Source: Bacteroidetes bacterium 46-16 (GTDB taxonomy: Bacteria; Bacteroidota; Bacteroidia; Chitinophagales; Chitinophagaceae). From it: a stretch of DNA of 64,000 nt. The stretch lies in assembly GCA_001897835.1 (NCBI GenBank), contig MKUN01000035.1:1-64000 (forward strand), read 5' to 3'. How positions within the stretch are numbered: the first letter of the stretch is position 1; the number at the start of each line of letters is the position of its first letter. Made by a program: the position numbers and the translations under genes. This document shows, one piece after another, positions 1 to 8,295 of the stretch. The notes under the pieces were generated by a model. It searched no databases. It was given only the letters and a program-made list of their open reading frames with translations, and was not told the origin of the DNA.

Positions 1-1
1 G

Positions 2-877
2 ATCTGCTTCAGCAATGCAATAAGCCTGGATGCCACGGCAGGTTATGATACTTACCTCTGGAGTGATGGTATCAGTACGCAGAGCGATACCTTTAGCCAA
101 AGCGGTATTAAAAGCGTAAATGCTCACAAAGCCTGTGCGGAGCGGATAGATAGCTTCGATGTAATTTTCATCAACGATCTTAGTGTGAACCTTGGTCCTG
201 ATACATCGATATGCAAGGGCGAAACGCTGCAACTGGATGCTACGAGCAGCAATTACCCCGAAGCCCAATACCTGTGGCAGGATGGGAAGACCACAGCAGT
301 ATATAACGTAACAGAAGGCGGGGATTACAGCGTAAGCGTAAACGTAGGCCCCTGCACAGTGAGCGATACGGTAAAAGTGCACCAAAAGGTAATAAACATA
401 GACCTGGGCAAAGGCCTGATACCCTGCCACGGTGAATCGCTAAGGCTGGATGCGGGTGTGGACAGCGCCAGCTACCTGTGGCAGGATGGGAGCACCGGCA
501 GGACCTACACCGCGACGAAAGCAGGGAGCTACAGCGTGACGGTAACACAGGGCAACTGCAGTGCCACGGCCAGCGTGATGGTGAAATATGAGGGTTGTCC
601 CTGCCATGTGCTGATACCTACGGCCTTCAGCCCGAACAACGACAGCAGGAATGATCAATTCGGGGTGACGCTAAGCTGCGACATACAAAGCTTTAAGCTG
701 ATGATCTACAACCGCTGGGGCAACCAGGTGTTTTACAGCGAGGATGTAAATGAGAAATGGGATGGCACGAGTAAAGGCATAATGCTGGATGGTGATGTGT
801 TCAACTACTATGCGGAGTTCAAGGATGGTGAAGGGAAGATGTATTATTATAAAGGGACGGTGACGCTGGTAAGGTAG
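2..877 (+). CDS. T9SS type B cargo protein, C-terminal part (5' end outside window)
   Basis: The reading frame is open from the first bases, so this is the C-terminal part of a larger secreted protein. About 290 residues are visible. Three Ig/PKD-like repeats each carry a central 'LWQDG' or 'LWSDG' turn and paired cysteines ('SICKGE', 'GPCTVSD', 'GNCSATAS'). The last ~90 residues match the gliding-motility-associated CHU_C / T9SS type B sorting domain: 'IPTAFSPNNDSRNDQF', then 'IYNRWGNQVFYSED', a 'WDGT' motif and a terminal 'KGTVTLVR'. In this family the domain sends the protein through the type IX secretion system, whose core gldKLMN lies at 48.8-53.4 kb. The binding target or activity of the missing N-terminal part cannot be told. 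The gene converges on the next one with one base between the stop codons. Confidence 0.9.
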   Translation: MCFSNAISLDATAGYDTYLWSDGISTQSDTFSQSGIKSVNAHKACAERIDSFDVIFINDLSVNLGPDTSICKGETLQLDATSSNYPEAQYLWQDGKTTAVYNVTEGGDYSVSVNVGPCTVSDTVKVHQKVINIDLGKGLIPCHGESLRLDAGVDSASYLWQDGSTGRTYTATKAGSYSVTVTQGNCSATASVMVKYEGCPCHVLIPTAFSPNNDSRNDQFGVTLSCDIQSFKLMIYNRWGNQVFYSEDVNEKWDGTSKGIMLDGDVFNYYAEFKDGEGKMYYYKGTVTLVR

Positions 878-878
878 G

Positions 879-1769
879 CTACAGATCTTTCGTCTGTCGT
901 ACTATCTCATGTATCTTCCTGTCCAGTTCGTTCACTGCTTCTTCCAGGTAAATGAAGTATTCGCGAGGTACATTACTGCCTTCTTCTTTAATAATATTCA
1001 TAATGCCCATTATAGAGGTGACAGGGCCGCGCATCTCGTGGCTCTGTATATGAGCTATTTTCATCAGGGCCTCGTTTTTGGCTTTTATTTTTTCTTCCTG
1101 GGCCTTACGCTCTTCCAGGGCGGTTTCGAGCAGCAGTTTTTGCTGCTCTATGGATTGTGCCCGGCGGTCGGCCAGTTTCTTTTCATATTCGTAGTGATTG
1201 CGCAGGTAAATGGTGATATAGTAGATGAAGAGCACGGTAATGACATAGGATAAAACAATGTCGACAAAGCGCTCCGAAAGATGCTTATAGGTATAAGGCA
1301 CCCATTCCGGGAAAAGGAACTGGCTCAGGACAAGTGTAATGGCTATAAAGACATGCAGCACGGCCCATAAAAGGTGCCGGGACCTGGGGGTAATGGTGAT
1401 CAGGAAGGGGAAGGTGAGGAAGAAAAAGTAAAGGCCGGGGCCGTTGATACCTGAATTAAGGTAAAAATTCACGATGATGGCCAGGTAGCTGGATACCGCA
1501 TATATGATCACCCCGGCCTGCATCTTTTTCCTGAACCGGGAAAGGTAGAGGACATAGCCCTGCAACAGCATCAGCACCCCGATGACCATTACTACTTTAA
1601 ACAGGCCTACGAGCACATTGGCGAGCAAAAAGAAGAAAAGCATGATAAGGGTAAGTACTCCTACCGAGTTGAAGGTCCGGTTTTCCATGGAGAACTCAGC
1701 GTGGGTGCCCACAAGTTTATTCCATAGTGTTTTATTATTCTTATTGGCGGGCATATGTTTGTTAAACAA
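879..1769 (-). CDS. membrane histidine-kinase-like protein with H-box but no ATPase domain
   Basis: A 296-residue inner-membrane protein with about six hydrophobic segments (roughly residues 36-188). A charged coiled coil follows (~195-235), then a HisKA-type dimerisation helix with the H-box 'IQSHEMRGPVTSIMG', predicted phospho-acceptor His244. The protein ends ~50 residues after this His, so the HATPase domain (N, G1, F and G2 boxes) is absent. No ATPase ORF lies next to it, because the neighbour downstream is the convergent T9SS cargo gene. It could be phosphorylated in trans by another kinase, act as a phosphotransfer or dimerisation partner, or be a decayed kinase. The start could also be Met6 at 1754. 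I am confident of the H-box and membrane region, not of the function. Confidence 0.75.
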   Translation of the reverse strand: MFNKHMPANKNNKTLWNKLVGTHAEFSMENRTFNSVGVLTLIMLFFFLLANVLVGLFKVVMVIGVLMLLQGYVLYLSRFRKKMQAGVIIYAVSSYLAIIVNFYLNSGINGPGLYFFFLTFPFLITITPRSRHLLWAVLHVFIAITLVLSQFLFPEWVPYTYKHLSERFVDIVLSYVITVLFIYYITIYLRNHYEYEKKLADRRAQSIEQQKLLLETALEERKAQEEKIKAKNEALMKIAHIQSHEMRGPVTSIMGIMNIIKEEGSNVPREYFIYLEEAVNELDRKIHEIVRQTKDL

Positions 1770-1850
1770 TTAAGATGTTTAAGACTGTGCGGCAAAACCT
1801 CTTGTAAATTTAGCCAATAAAACACAATGGTTTAATTCACTTAATCGTAA

Positions 1851-1858
1851 TATATTTG
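1851..1858 (+). promoter_or_regulatory. Bacteroidota-type -7 box (TATATTTG)
   Basis: TATATTTG matches the Bacteroidota -7 consensus TAnnTTTG and lies 17 bases before the ATG of the small lipoprotein gene at 1876. No convincing TTG is seen at the usual -33 spacing, so the call rests on the -7 box and its position. Confidence 0.4.
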
Positions 1859-1875
1859 ACAATAAATATAAACAA

Positions 1876-2292
1876 ATGAGGCATTTTTTTTCGTTCCTTT
1901 TATTGATGATGGTAATAGCTTCTTCCTGCAACTCGTCGAACAGTGAACGGCCATCAGCACAGTATGAAAGCAAAAAGGAATCGCTGGCAGATATGGAACG
2001 CGGTAACCCGCTAAAGTTCCTTAAAGTGAATGGAGACAGCCATACCAATCTCATTAATAAAGAAGTGGTACAGGGAACAATAAGCAACAGTGCCACAATG
2101 GCCGCTTATAAAGATGTGGAAGTACGCATAACGTTCAAAGATAAAAGCGGCTCGGTGATAGAGAAGAATACCAAGATCATCAATGAGGTGGTGCAGCCTA
2201 ATTCAAGCAGCGATTTCAAAGTGAAAGTGAAAAAGCCAAAGGGCACTATGTCGGTCACTCTCGACATCACGGGTGCTGTGGCTGAAAAATAG
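1876..2292 (+). CDS. small lipoprotein of unknown function
   Basis: 138 residues with a short hydrophobic signal and a lipobox ending 'VIASSC' (acylated Cys18), followed by a Ser/Asn-rich linker, so it is predicted to be an exported lipoprotein. The remainder (~50-138) alternates beta-strand-like segments: 'VVQGTISNSATMAAYKDVEV' followed by 'ITFKDKSGSVIEKNT'. This resembles the small immunoglobulin-like FxLYD/DUF3426-type domains that carry 'non-covalent' comparison-style beta sandwiches, but I cannot assign a family. It converges on cysN with three bases between stop codons. It has its own probable promoter and looks monocistronic. Confidence 0.7.
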   Translation: MRHFFSFLLLMMVIASSCNSSNSERPSAQYESKKESLADMERGNPLKFLKVNGDSHTNLINKEVVQGTISNSATMAAYKDVEVRITFKDKSGSVIEKNTKIINEVVQPNSSSDFKVKVKKPKGTMSVTLDITGAVAEK

Positions 2293-2295
2293 GCG

Positions 2296-3507
2296 CTACC
2301 TGATCATAAAAGCAGCCACAGTGTTGTTCGTATCCGGGTCTATGAGTATTCCCCTTGCATTTTCGGCCAAGGTGATGAAATGGTCCCATGCTATTGGTTT
2401 ATGCGTTCTTAGTTGCACAGTGGCGAACTGGTTGGCCTCCAGCGGGGCTTCATCACTGTAATTTTCGAGGGTATCTATGTTTATTTTATGCAGTACTGAT
2501 GTGACCATACATCCTGCTTCAGCCGTGTTGATGCGCAGTAAATAGGTCTTCCCGGTATCCAGTGCAGTTACTGCATCCATCCAGCAGAGGGCGGTTTCGA
2601 AGGCCTGGCCCTCTAATGGTTTATCCTGCGGATGCGATAGGATATCGCCGCGCGATAATGATGTGCCATCGGTGTATACGCATACATTGGCAGGTGCATG
2701 GGCCTCGCCCACCGTGTCGTAGTTGTGACTGATGCTGCTGATCACAGTTTCCCTGCCTGAAGGCATGATAAGCACTTTGTCACCTGCGTGTAAAGTGCCG
2801 GATAATATTTTGCCGGCATAGCCTTGCTGCCCGTCTTCTATAGCATACTGTATGCTAAGGCGGAGGTGTGCATATTGCTGTGTGGGTATTTTATATGATT
2901 CCAGCAGTTCAAGCAAAGCAGGGCCTATGTACCAGGGCGTTTTTGCGGATAATGTTGTCACGTTATCGCCGTGTAATGCGCTCATAGGTATAAAGGTGAT
3001 ATTGTGCAGGCCCAGCTTATCGGCCATTTGCAGGTACTCATCCTTAATACGCTCATAGACCTGTTGTGCGTAGTCGTGCAGGTCCATTTTATTAATGGCT
3101 ACCACCAGCTTGCCCACCTGCAGGAAGGAGGCGACCATGGAGTGCCTGCGCGTCTGTGCTGTGATACCATTCTTTGCATCAATGAGAATGATCATTACAT
3201 CTACGTTCGATGCACCGGTCACCAGGTTACGGGTATATTCAAAATGCCCGGGGGCATCGGTAATGATGAATTTACGATGGGGGGTGGAAAAATATTTATA
3301 GGCTACATCGATGGTTATCTTTTGCTGCCGCTCGGCCCGCAAGCCATCGGTAACGTGGGCAAGGTTTAAGCCGCCTTCCATAGTAAGGGTTTCCAGTATA
3401 TCGGTCTTGATATTTCCTGTATCATAAAGCAGGCGGCCTATCAAAGTACTTTTGCCGTCGTCCACGCTGCCTGCTGTTGTAAACCTGAGTAGATCCATCT
3501 GGTTCAA
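2296..3507 (-). CDS. cysN: sulfate adenylyltransferase subunit 1 (GTPase subunit)
   Basis: CysN is the regulatory GTPase of ATP sulfurylase. It couples GTP hydrolysis to the formation of adenosine 5'-phosphosulfate (APS) from ATP and sulfate by CysD. The 403-residue protein has EF-Tu-like GTPase motifs: P-loop 'GSVDDGKST' at residues 13-21, G3 'DAPGH' near residue 88 and G4 'NKMD'. Beta-barrel domains 2 and 3 fill the remainder. It is a stand-alone CysN with no C-terminal APS-kinase fusion; that function is supplied by the divergent cysC at 4632. It lies 14 bases after cysD and is almost certainly cotranscribed with it. Confidence 0.95.
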   Translation of the reverse strand: MNQMDLLRFTTAGSVDDGKSTLIGRLLYDTGNIKTDILETLTMEGGLNLAHVTDGLRAERQQKITIDVAYKYFSTPHRKFIITDAPGHFEYTRNLVTGASNVDVMIILIDAKNGITAQTRRHSMVASFLQVGKLVVAINKMDLHDYAQQVYERIKDEYLQMADKLGLHNITFIPMSALHGDNVTTLSAKTPWYIGPALLELLESYKIPTQQYAHLRLSIQYAIEDGQQGYAGKILSGTLHAGDKVLIMPSGRETVISSISHNYDTVGEAHAPANVCVYTDGTSLSRGDILSHPQDKPLEGQAFETALCWMDAVTALDTGKTYLLRINTAEAGCMVTSVLHKINIDTLENYSDEAPLEANQFATVQLRTHKPIAWDHFITLAENARGILIDPDTNNTVAAFMIR

Positions 3508-3521
3508 AAAATGCCTTTCGG

Positions 3522-4430
3522 TTAAAAATATCCTTTTAGTTTCCGGTCTTCCATTGCTGCGTCCGATATTTGATCGTCTATACGGGTAGCGCCCCGTTCA
3601 CTAATTGGGGTAGCTTCCAGCTCGGCAATGATATCATCCAGTGTTTGTGCATGAGAAGCTATCGCTGCAGTACAGGTCATATCACCCACGGTACGGTAGC
3701 GCACCGTAGTGGTCACTACTTCATCCTTATCATCAGGTATTACGTAGGGCGATATGGCTACCAGCCTGCCATTGAACATGATACAGGTGCGCTCATGTGC
3801 AAAGTATATGGAAGGCAGCGCTATTTTTTCGCGCTGTATGTATTTCCACACGTCCAGCTCTGTCCAGTTACTGATGGGGAATGCCCTTACATTTTCGCCT
3901 TCATGTATCCGGCCATTGTACACATCCCATAGCTCGGGACGCTGGTTGTGCGGCTGCCATGCCCCTGTAGTATCGCGGAATGAAAAGATACGCTCTTTAG
4001 CCCTTGCCTTCTCCTCATCGCGGCGGCCCCCGCCTATACAGGCATCGAAGCCGAACTCCCTTATCGCGTCCATGAGTGTGTAAGACTGGAGGGCATTGCG
4101 GCTGGGGAATTTTCCACCAGGGTCGGTCAGGCCTTTCTCACGGATGGTATCCTCAACTTTACGTACGATGAGCTCTGCATTTATTTTGCCCACCAGTTCA
4201 TCACGGAATACCAATGCCTCCGGGAAATTATGCCCGGTATCGATATGCAATACCGGGAATGGGATCGGGGCCGGGTAAAAAGCCTTTAAAGCAAGGTGTA
4301 TCAATATTGTAGAATCCTTGCCGCCTGAAAAAAGCAGCACTGGGCGCTTAAACTGCCCTGCTACCTCGCGGAAAATATATATGGCCTCAGCCTCAAGGAT
4401 GTCTAAATAATCCATCTTTTCAGTCAACAT
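3522..4430 (-). CDS. cysD: sulfate adenylyltransferase subunit 2 (catalytic)
   Basis: CysD is the catalytic subunit of ATP sulfurylase and makes APS in the cytoplasm with CysN. The protein is 302 residues, the same length as the E. coli enzyme. It shows the PP-loop 'SGGKDST' at residues 35-41 and the later family block 'CIGGGRRDEEKARAKERIFSFRD' region (residues ~131-153). A downstream start at Met6 (4415) is possible; I keep the longer form. It is the first gene of cysDN and is transcribed away from cysC. No PAPS reductase or sulfite reductase gene is visible in the window, while a sulfotransferase is (7422). Local use of the product for sulfation is therefore plausible. Confidence 0.95.
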   Translation of the reverse strand: MLTEKMDYLDILEAEAIYIFREVAGQFKRPVLLFSGGKDSTILIHLALKAFYPAPIPFPVLHIDTGHNFPEALVFRDELVGKINAELIVRKVEDTIREKGLTDPGGKFPSRNALQSYTLMDAIREFGFDACIGGGRRDEEKARAKERIFSFRDTTGAWQPHNQRPELWDVYNGRIHEGENVRAFPISNWTELDVWKYIQREKIALPSIYFAHERTCIMFNGRLVAISPYVIPDDKDEVVTTTVRYRTVGDMTCTAAIASHAQTLDDIIAELEATPISERGATRIDDQISDAAMEDRKLKGYF

Positions 4431-4469
4431 TCAAACACAAAATTCAAAAATGTAAGAAAGCTGCAAACA

Positions 4470-4486
4470 ATAATATTGAATATTAT
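4470..4486. promoter_or_regulatory. perfect palindrome between divergent cysD and cysC
   Basis: ATAATATT-G-AATATTAT has two perfect 8-base arms around one base. It lies 40 bases upstream of cysD and 145 bases upstream of cysC. A looser outer inverted repeat (CAATA ... TATTG) surrounds it. It could be an operator shared by the divergent sulfate-activation genes. It is AT-rich, so chance is possible. Confidence 0.35.
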
Positions 4487-4631
4487 GCTATTGTGAGCTT
4501 ATTTTACATTGCAAGCTGTGGATAAATGCTATATTTTTATGTGCTTGTAAAGATAATACAATAGGTGTAACCCGTAGGCAATGTATGGTTAAGTACCCTT
4601 ATGAGGCCATGGGATATTATAGGGAATACAT

Positions 4632-5372
4632 ATGATAATACAATTTTGCGGCCTATCGGGATCGGGCAAATCAACTTTATCGGGCAGGGTGACAGACATA
4701 TTGCTGGAGAAGGGATATGACGTAGAGGTGATAGATGGTGATGAATACCGGAAGATGATATGCAAAGACCTTGGCTTCAGTAAAGAAGACCGCAAGGAAA
4801 ATATCCGCCGACTGGCATTTATCGCCAGTAAATTCTCGCAGCATGGGGTCATTGTATTTCTTTCGGCGATTAATCCCTATGACGATGTGCGGCAGGAAGT
4901 GGCCGCGGCATATGATAATGTAAAGACCGTATTTATAGATTGCAGTATCGAAGAGCTGCAGAAGAGAGATACAAAAGGGTTATATAAAAAGGCTATGCTG
5001 CCTGAAGGGCACCCCGACAGGGTAAATAACCTTACCGGGGTAAATGATCCCTTCGACAGGCCGGCATCGCCCGACCTGCGGATAGAATCGGATAAAATGA
5101 CGGAGGAGGCAGCGACCAAACTGCTGGCCGATTTTATCATAAGGGGCTTGCCGGGGCATACCAAAAGGTACCGGGCTAAGGAGAGCCACAAGCGCAGCAT
5201 CATGAAGGCCATATCCTATCGCTTTTTTGGCAGCCTGGCCACTATGGCCATCTCCTTTGTGCTAACCCAGAAGGTGAGCCTGGCCTTGGGTATCGGCGGA
5301 CTGGACCTCGTAAGCAAGGTGATACTCTATTACCTGCACGAGCGGGTATGGCACAACATAAAACACATTTAA
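4632..5372 (+). CDS. cysC: adenylylsulfate kinase fused to a C-terminal DUF2061 membrane domain
   Basis: APS kinase phosphorylates APS to PAPS, the sulfate donor. The N-terminal ~180 residues are the kinase: P-loop 'GLSGSGKST' at residues 7-15, 'IDGDEYR' near 35 and the '[14 protein letters not shown]' block that follows. The protein starts almost directly at the P-loop, so the usual short N-terminal extension is absent. From about residue 183 to 246 a second domain follows, with '[18 protein letters not shown]' and the terminal '[14 protein letters not shown]', which I recognise as DUF2061, a small predicted membrane domain. The fusion would place PAPS synthesis at the inner membrane. It is followed seven bases later by gmd, and the genes to 8294 look like one operon. 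Confidence 0.9.
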   Translation: MIIQFCGLSGSGKSTLSGRVTDILLEKGYDVEVIDGDEYRKMICKDLGFSKEDRKENIRRLAFIASKFSQHGVIVFLSAINPYDDVRQEVAAAYDNVKTVFIDCSIEELQKRDTKGLYKKAMLPEGHPDRVNNLTGVNDPFDRPASPDLRIESDKMTEEAATKLLADFIIRGLPGHTKRYRAKESHKRSIMKAISYRFFGSLATMAISFVLTQKVSLALGIGGLDLVSKVILYYLHERVWHNIKHI

Positions 5373-5379
5373 TAAGTAC

Positions 5380-6456
5380 ATGAAAACCGCTTTAATAACA
5401 GGGATCACAGGACAGGATGGGGCTTATCTTACAGAGTTATTGCTGGAGAAGGGTTACGAAGTGCATGGCATTAAAAGACGGACCTCGCTGATCAATACGC
5501 ACCGAATAGACCACCTGTATGAAGGGCCCCATGTGGAACACAGGCAAATGATCATGCACTATGGCGACCTTACGGATTCATCGAATCTCATCAGCCTGGT
5601 GCAAATGATACAGCCTGATGAGATATACAACTTAGCGGCCATGAGCCATGTATTGGCCAGCTTCGACTTGCCCGAATATGTGGCCAATGTGAATGGCCTG
5701 GGTACATTGCGCCTGTTAGAGGCCATACGCCTGCTGGACCTTGCGGGTAAAACAAAATTTTACCAGGCTTCCACATCTGAACTATACGGGAAAGCAACGG
5801 GTGAAAAACAAAACGAACAGACACCCTTCTATCCCCGTTCGCCGTATGGTGTTGCCAAACTGTATGCACACTGGATAACGGTCAATTATCGTGAGGCTTA
5901 CAATATTTTTGCCTGCAACGGTATTTTATTCAACCATGAAAGCCCGGTACGTGGTGAAACTTTTGTGACCCGCAAGATAACAAGGGGCATTGCCAAGATA
6001 ATGGCGGGGCTGGAAGATAAATTATGGCTGGGCAACCTGGATGCGCAGCGAGACTGGGGCCACTCTAAAGACTATGTAAAGGCCATGTGGATGATGCTGC
6101 AACAGCCGGAACCGGATGATTTTGTAATTGCAACGGGCATCACCACATCTGTACGCGATTTTGTGAGCAAAGCCTTTGGTTATGCGGGTATAACAGTGGC
6201 CTTTGAAGGCAAAGGGGAAGAAGAGGTAGCAAAGGTGACAAAAGTGGAGCACAATAATTGCAAACTGAAGGTGGGGGATGTAGTTGTGGAAGTGGACAGG
6301 CGCTACTTCAGGCCTACGGAAGTGGATACCCTGATAGGTGATGCAACAAAAGCAAGACAAAAGTTGGGCTGGGAGCCAGTCTATACACTAGACGAGGTAA
6401 TAAAAGAGATGCTTGATGCTGATATGGCTAATGTGCATGCAAAGCAGGTGATATAG
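5380..6456 (+). CDS. gmd: GDP-mannose 4,6-dehydratase
   Basis: Gmd converts GDP-D-mannose to GDP-4-keto-6-deoxymannose, the first step to GDP-L-fucose. The 358-residue protein is an extended SDR enzyme with an N-terminal Rossmann motif '[10 protein letters not shown]' (residues ~8-17), the family block '[16 protein letters not shown]', the active-site region 'STSELYGKA' and the 'YGVAK' Tyr-x-x-x-Lys pair. The length is normal for Gmd. It sits between cysC (7-base gap) and fcl (25-base gap), so nucleotide-sugar and PAPS synthesis are probably co-expressed. Confidence 0.96.
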   Translation: MKTALITGITGQDGAYLTELLLEKGYEVHGIKRRTSLINTHRIDHLYEGPHVEHRQMIMHYGDLTDSSNLISLVQMIQPDEIYNLAAMSHVLASFDLPEYVANVNGLGTLRLLEAIRLLDLAGKTKFYQASTSELYGKATGEKQNEQTPFYPRSPYGVAKLYAHWITVNYREAYNIFACNGILFNHESPVRGETFVTRKITRGIAKIMAGLEDKLWLGNLDAQRDWGHSKDYVKAMWMMLQQPEPDDFVIATGITTSVRDFVSKAFGYAGITVAFEGKGEEEVAKVTKVEHNNCKLKVGDVVVEVDRRYFRPTEVDTLIGDATKARQKLGWEPVYTLDEVIKEMLDADMANVHAKQVI

Positions 6457-6481
6457 CAGAAAGCAAAACGGGAAATTATTG

Positions 6482-7420
6482 ATGGAAGCAGGAAGTAAAA
6501 TATATGTGGCTGGTCATAAAGGCATGGTGGGCTCGGCGATAGTACGGGCCTTGCAGCAGCGGGGTTTTGATAATATAGTGACACGAACATCAGCGGAACT
6601 CAACCTATGTCGCCAGCAGGATACGGAAGATTTTTTTGAGACCGAAAAGCCTGATTACGTTTTTGTGGCGGCGGCAAAAGTAGGTGGCATCCACGCCAAT
6701 AATACTTATAAGGCGCAGTTCCTTTATGAGAACCTGGCTATAGCAACCAATGTAATACATGCTGCTTATAAGAGCGGGGCAAAAAAATTATTGTACCTCG
6801 GCAGTTCCTGCATTTATCCCAAATTTGCAGCACAGCCAATAAAGGAAGAATATTTATTAAGCGGTGCATTAGAGCCTACCAATGAGGCTTATGCACTGGC
6901 TAAAATTGCCGGCATAAAACTCTGCGAGAACTACCGCGACCAGTATGGATGTAATTTCATAGCAGCTATGCCCTGCAGTATATACGGTTATGGTGACAAT
7001 TACCATAACCAGAATGCTCATGTTATCCCGATGCTGATGCGGAAATTTCACGAGGCAAAGCAGGAGAACAAAGGAAGCGTGGAGCTTTGGGGTACGGGTA
7101 AGCCCCTGCGCGAGTTCATGTTCGTTGATGACCTTGCTGATGCCTGCATTTTCCTCATGCAACAGTATAATGAAAAACTGTTTGTGAACGTAGGCACGGG
7201 CGAAGAAGTTTCTATTGCCGGGCTGGCTGAATTGATAAAAGAGGTGACTGGTTTTGATGGCAGTCTGGTATTTGATCCATCAATGCCGGATGGTACACCC
7301 AGGAAGCTACTCGACAGCAGCAGGTTGCATGCTATGGGCTGGAAACACAAAACAAGCCTGGCCGCGGGACTGGCTATGGCATATCAGCAATTTAGTGCCA
7401 CAATACCAAGAGAAAAATAG
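6482..7420 (+). CDS. fcl: GDP-L-fucose synthase
   Basis: Fcl (WcaG) epimerises and reduces the Gmd product to GDP-L-fucose using NADPH. The protein is 312 residues. It shows the SDR nucleotide motif 'GHKGMVGSA', the 'LGSSCIYP' block with the catalytic Ser, and 'YALAK' with the catalytic Tyr and Lys. An upstream in-frame TTG at 6479 gives one more residue; I chose the ATG at 6482 because it immediately follows and fits the family start. The stop is one base before the sulfotransferase ATG, suggesting translational coupling. Confidence 0.95.
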   Translation: MEAGSKIYVAGHKGMVGSAIVRALQQRGFDNIVTRTSAELNLCRQQDTEDFFETEKPDYVFVAAAKVGGIHANNTYKAQFLYENLAIATNVIHAAYKSGAKKLLYLGSSCIYPKFAAQPIKEEYLLSGALEPTNEAYALAKIAGIKLCENYRDQYGCNFIAAMPCSIYGYGDNYHNQNAHVIPMLMRKFHEAKQENKGSVELWGTGKPLREFMFVDDLADACIFLMQQYNEKLFVNVGTGEEVSIAGLAELIKEVTGFDGSLVFDPSMPDGTPRKLLDSSRLHAMGWKHKTSLAAGLAMAYQQFSATIPREK

Positions 7421-7421
7421 C

Positions 7422-8294
7422 ATGGTTACACCCTTAGGCTACAATACCGATAAGCTGTATGATGATAAACTGGTGCCACCTGTAGGCCCTTATTTTCATC
7501 TTACCTGGCGCTGGCGTATGGACCCTTCATTCTTCATTATGGGGGTGCAGAAGGGGGGGACTTCAACCCTTTGCTATTATATGTCGCAGCACCCGCAGGT
7601 GATCGTACCACAGAATAAGGATGTGTTCTTCTTTAACAACACATTGAACTATAATAAAGGTATTGAATGGTATAAGGCACATTTTGCCTTAAAGGCCTAC
7701 AAGCTATACCATGAATTAAAAAAGGGTTCTAAAAATGCAATGACCTTCGATGGAACGCCAGATTATTTTGATGTGGCTGAGGCATCGGAGCGTATGCACA
7801 AGTATTATCCTAATGGCAAATTGATCTTATTGCTGCGCAACCCGATACACCGTGCTTACTCCTGCTACCAGTCCTCAAAACGCTTTGGCTTCGAGCACCT
7901 TAGTTTCGAGGAGGCTATGGAACTGGAAGAACAGCGCTTGCAGGACGAAAGCAAATATGCCCCGATGCATCCATACCACAGCTATGTACACGAGCGGCTC
8001 ACCTGCAAGAAAAGGGGACGATACATCTTGTATATAAAAAAGTGGAAAGAGCTCTTTGGTAATAACCTGCTCATTTTAAAGACAGAGGACCTGGCTGAAA
8101 GAACACAGGAGCAGTTAGACATCATATGCGATTTCCTGGGCCTTGATCCTTACAAGGGCTTTGACCTGAGCAAACAAAACCTGGGCAATTACAATGGTAT
8201 GAAGCCGGAGACCTACGAAATGCTGCGACAATATTATGAGCCTTACAACCGGGAGCTATATGAATACCTGGGGCGTGACTTTGGCTGGCAATAA
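7422..8294 (+). CDS. PAPS-dependent sulfotransferase
   Basis: A 290-residue cytoplasmic sulfotransferase of the heparan/N-sulfotransferase-like Sulfotransfer_1 type. It would move sulfate from PAPS to a sugar or other acceptor hydroxyl or amine. The 5'-phosphosulfate loop is 'GVQKGGTSTL' at residues 41-50, with Lys44 as the expected catalytic residue. The 3'-phosphate-binding strand is 'LILLLRNPIHRAYSCYQ' near residues 134-150 (Arg139, Ser147). The reading frame is open further upstream, into fcl, but the ATG at 7422 is one base after the fcl stop and is the natural start. Its place behind cysC, gmd and fcl suggests a fucose-containing or otherwise surface-bound glycan as acceptor; the acceptor itself is inferred. 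Confidence 0.9.
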   Translation: MVTPLGYNTDKLYDDKLVPPVGPYFHLTWRWRMDPSFFIMGVQKGGTSTLCYYMSQHPQVIVPQNKDVFFFNNTLNYNKGIEWYKAHFALKAYKLYHELKKGSKNAMTFDGTPDYFDVAEASERMHKYYPNGKLILLLRNPIHRAYSCYQSSKRFGFEHLSFEEAMELEEQRLQDESKYAPMHPYHSYVHERLTCKKRGRYILYIKKWKELFGNNLLILKTEDLAERTQEQLDIICDFLGLDPYKGFDLSKQNLGNYNGMKPETYEMLRQYYEPYNRELYEYLGRDFGWQ

Positions 8295-8295
8295 G

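Noticed and set aside
7254-7421. Longer sulfotransferase starting inside fcl
   Set aside because: The extension lies in another frame of the well-conserved fcl 3' end; the ATG at 7422 directly follows the fcl stop.
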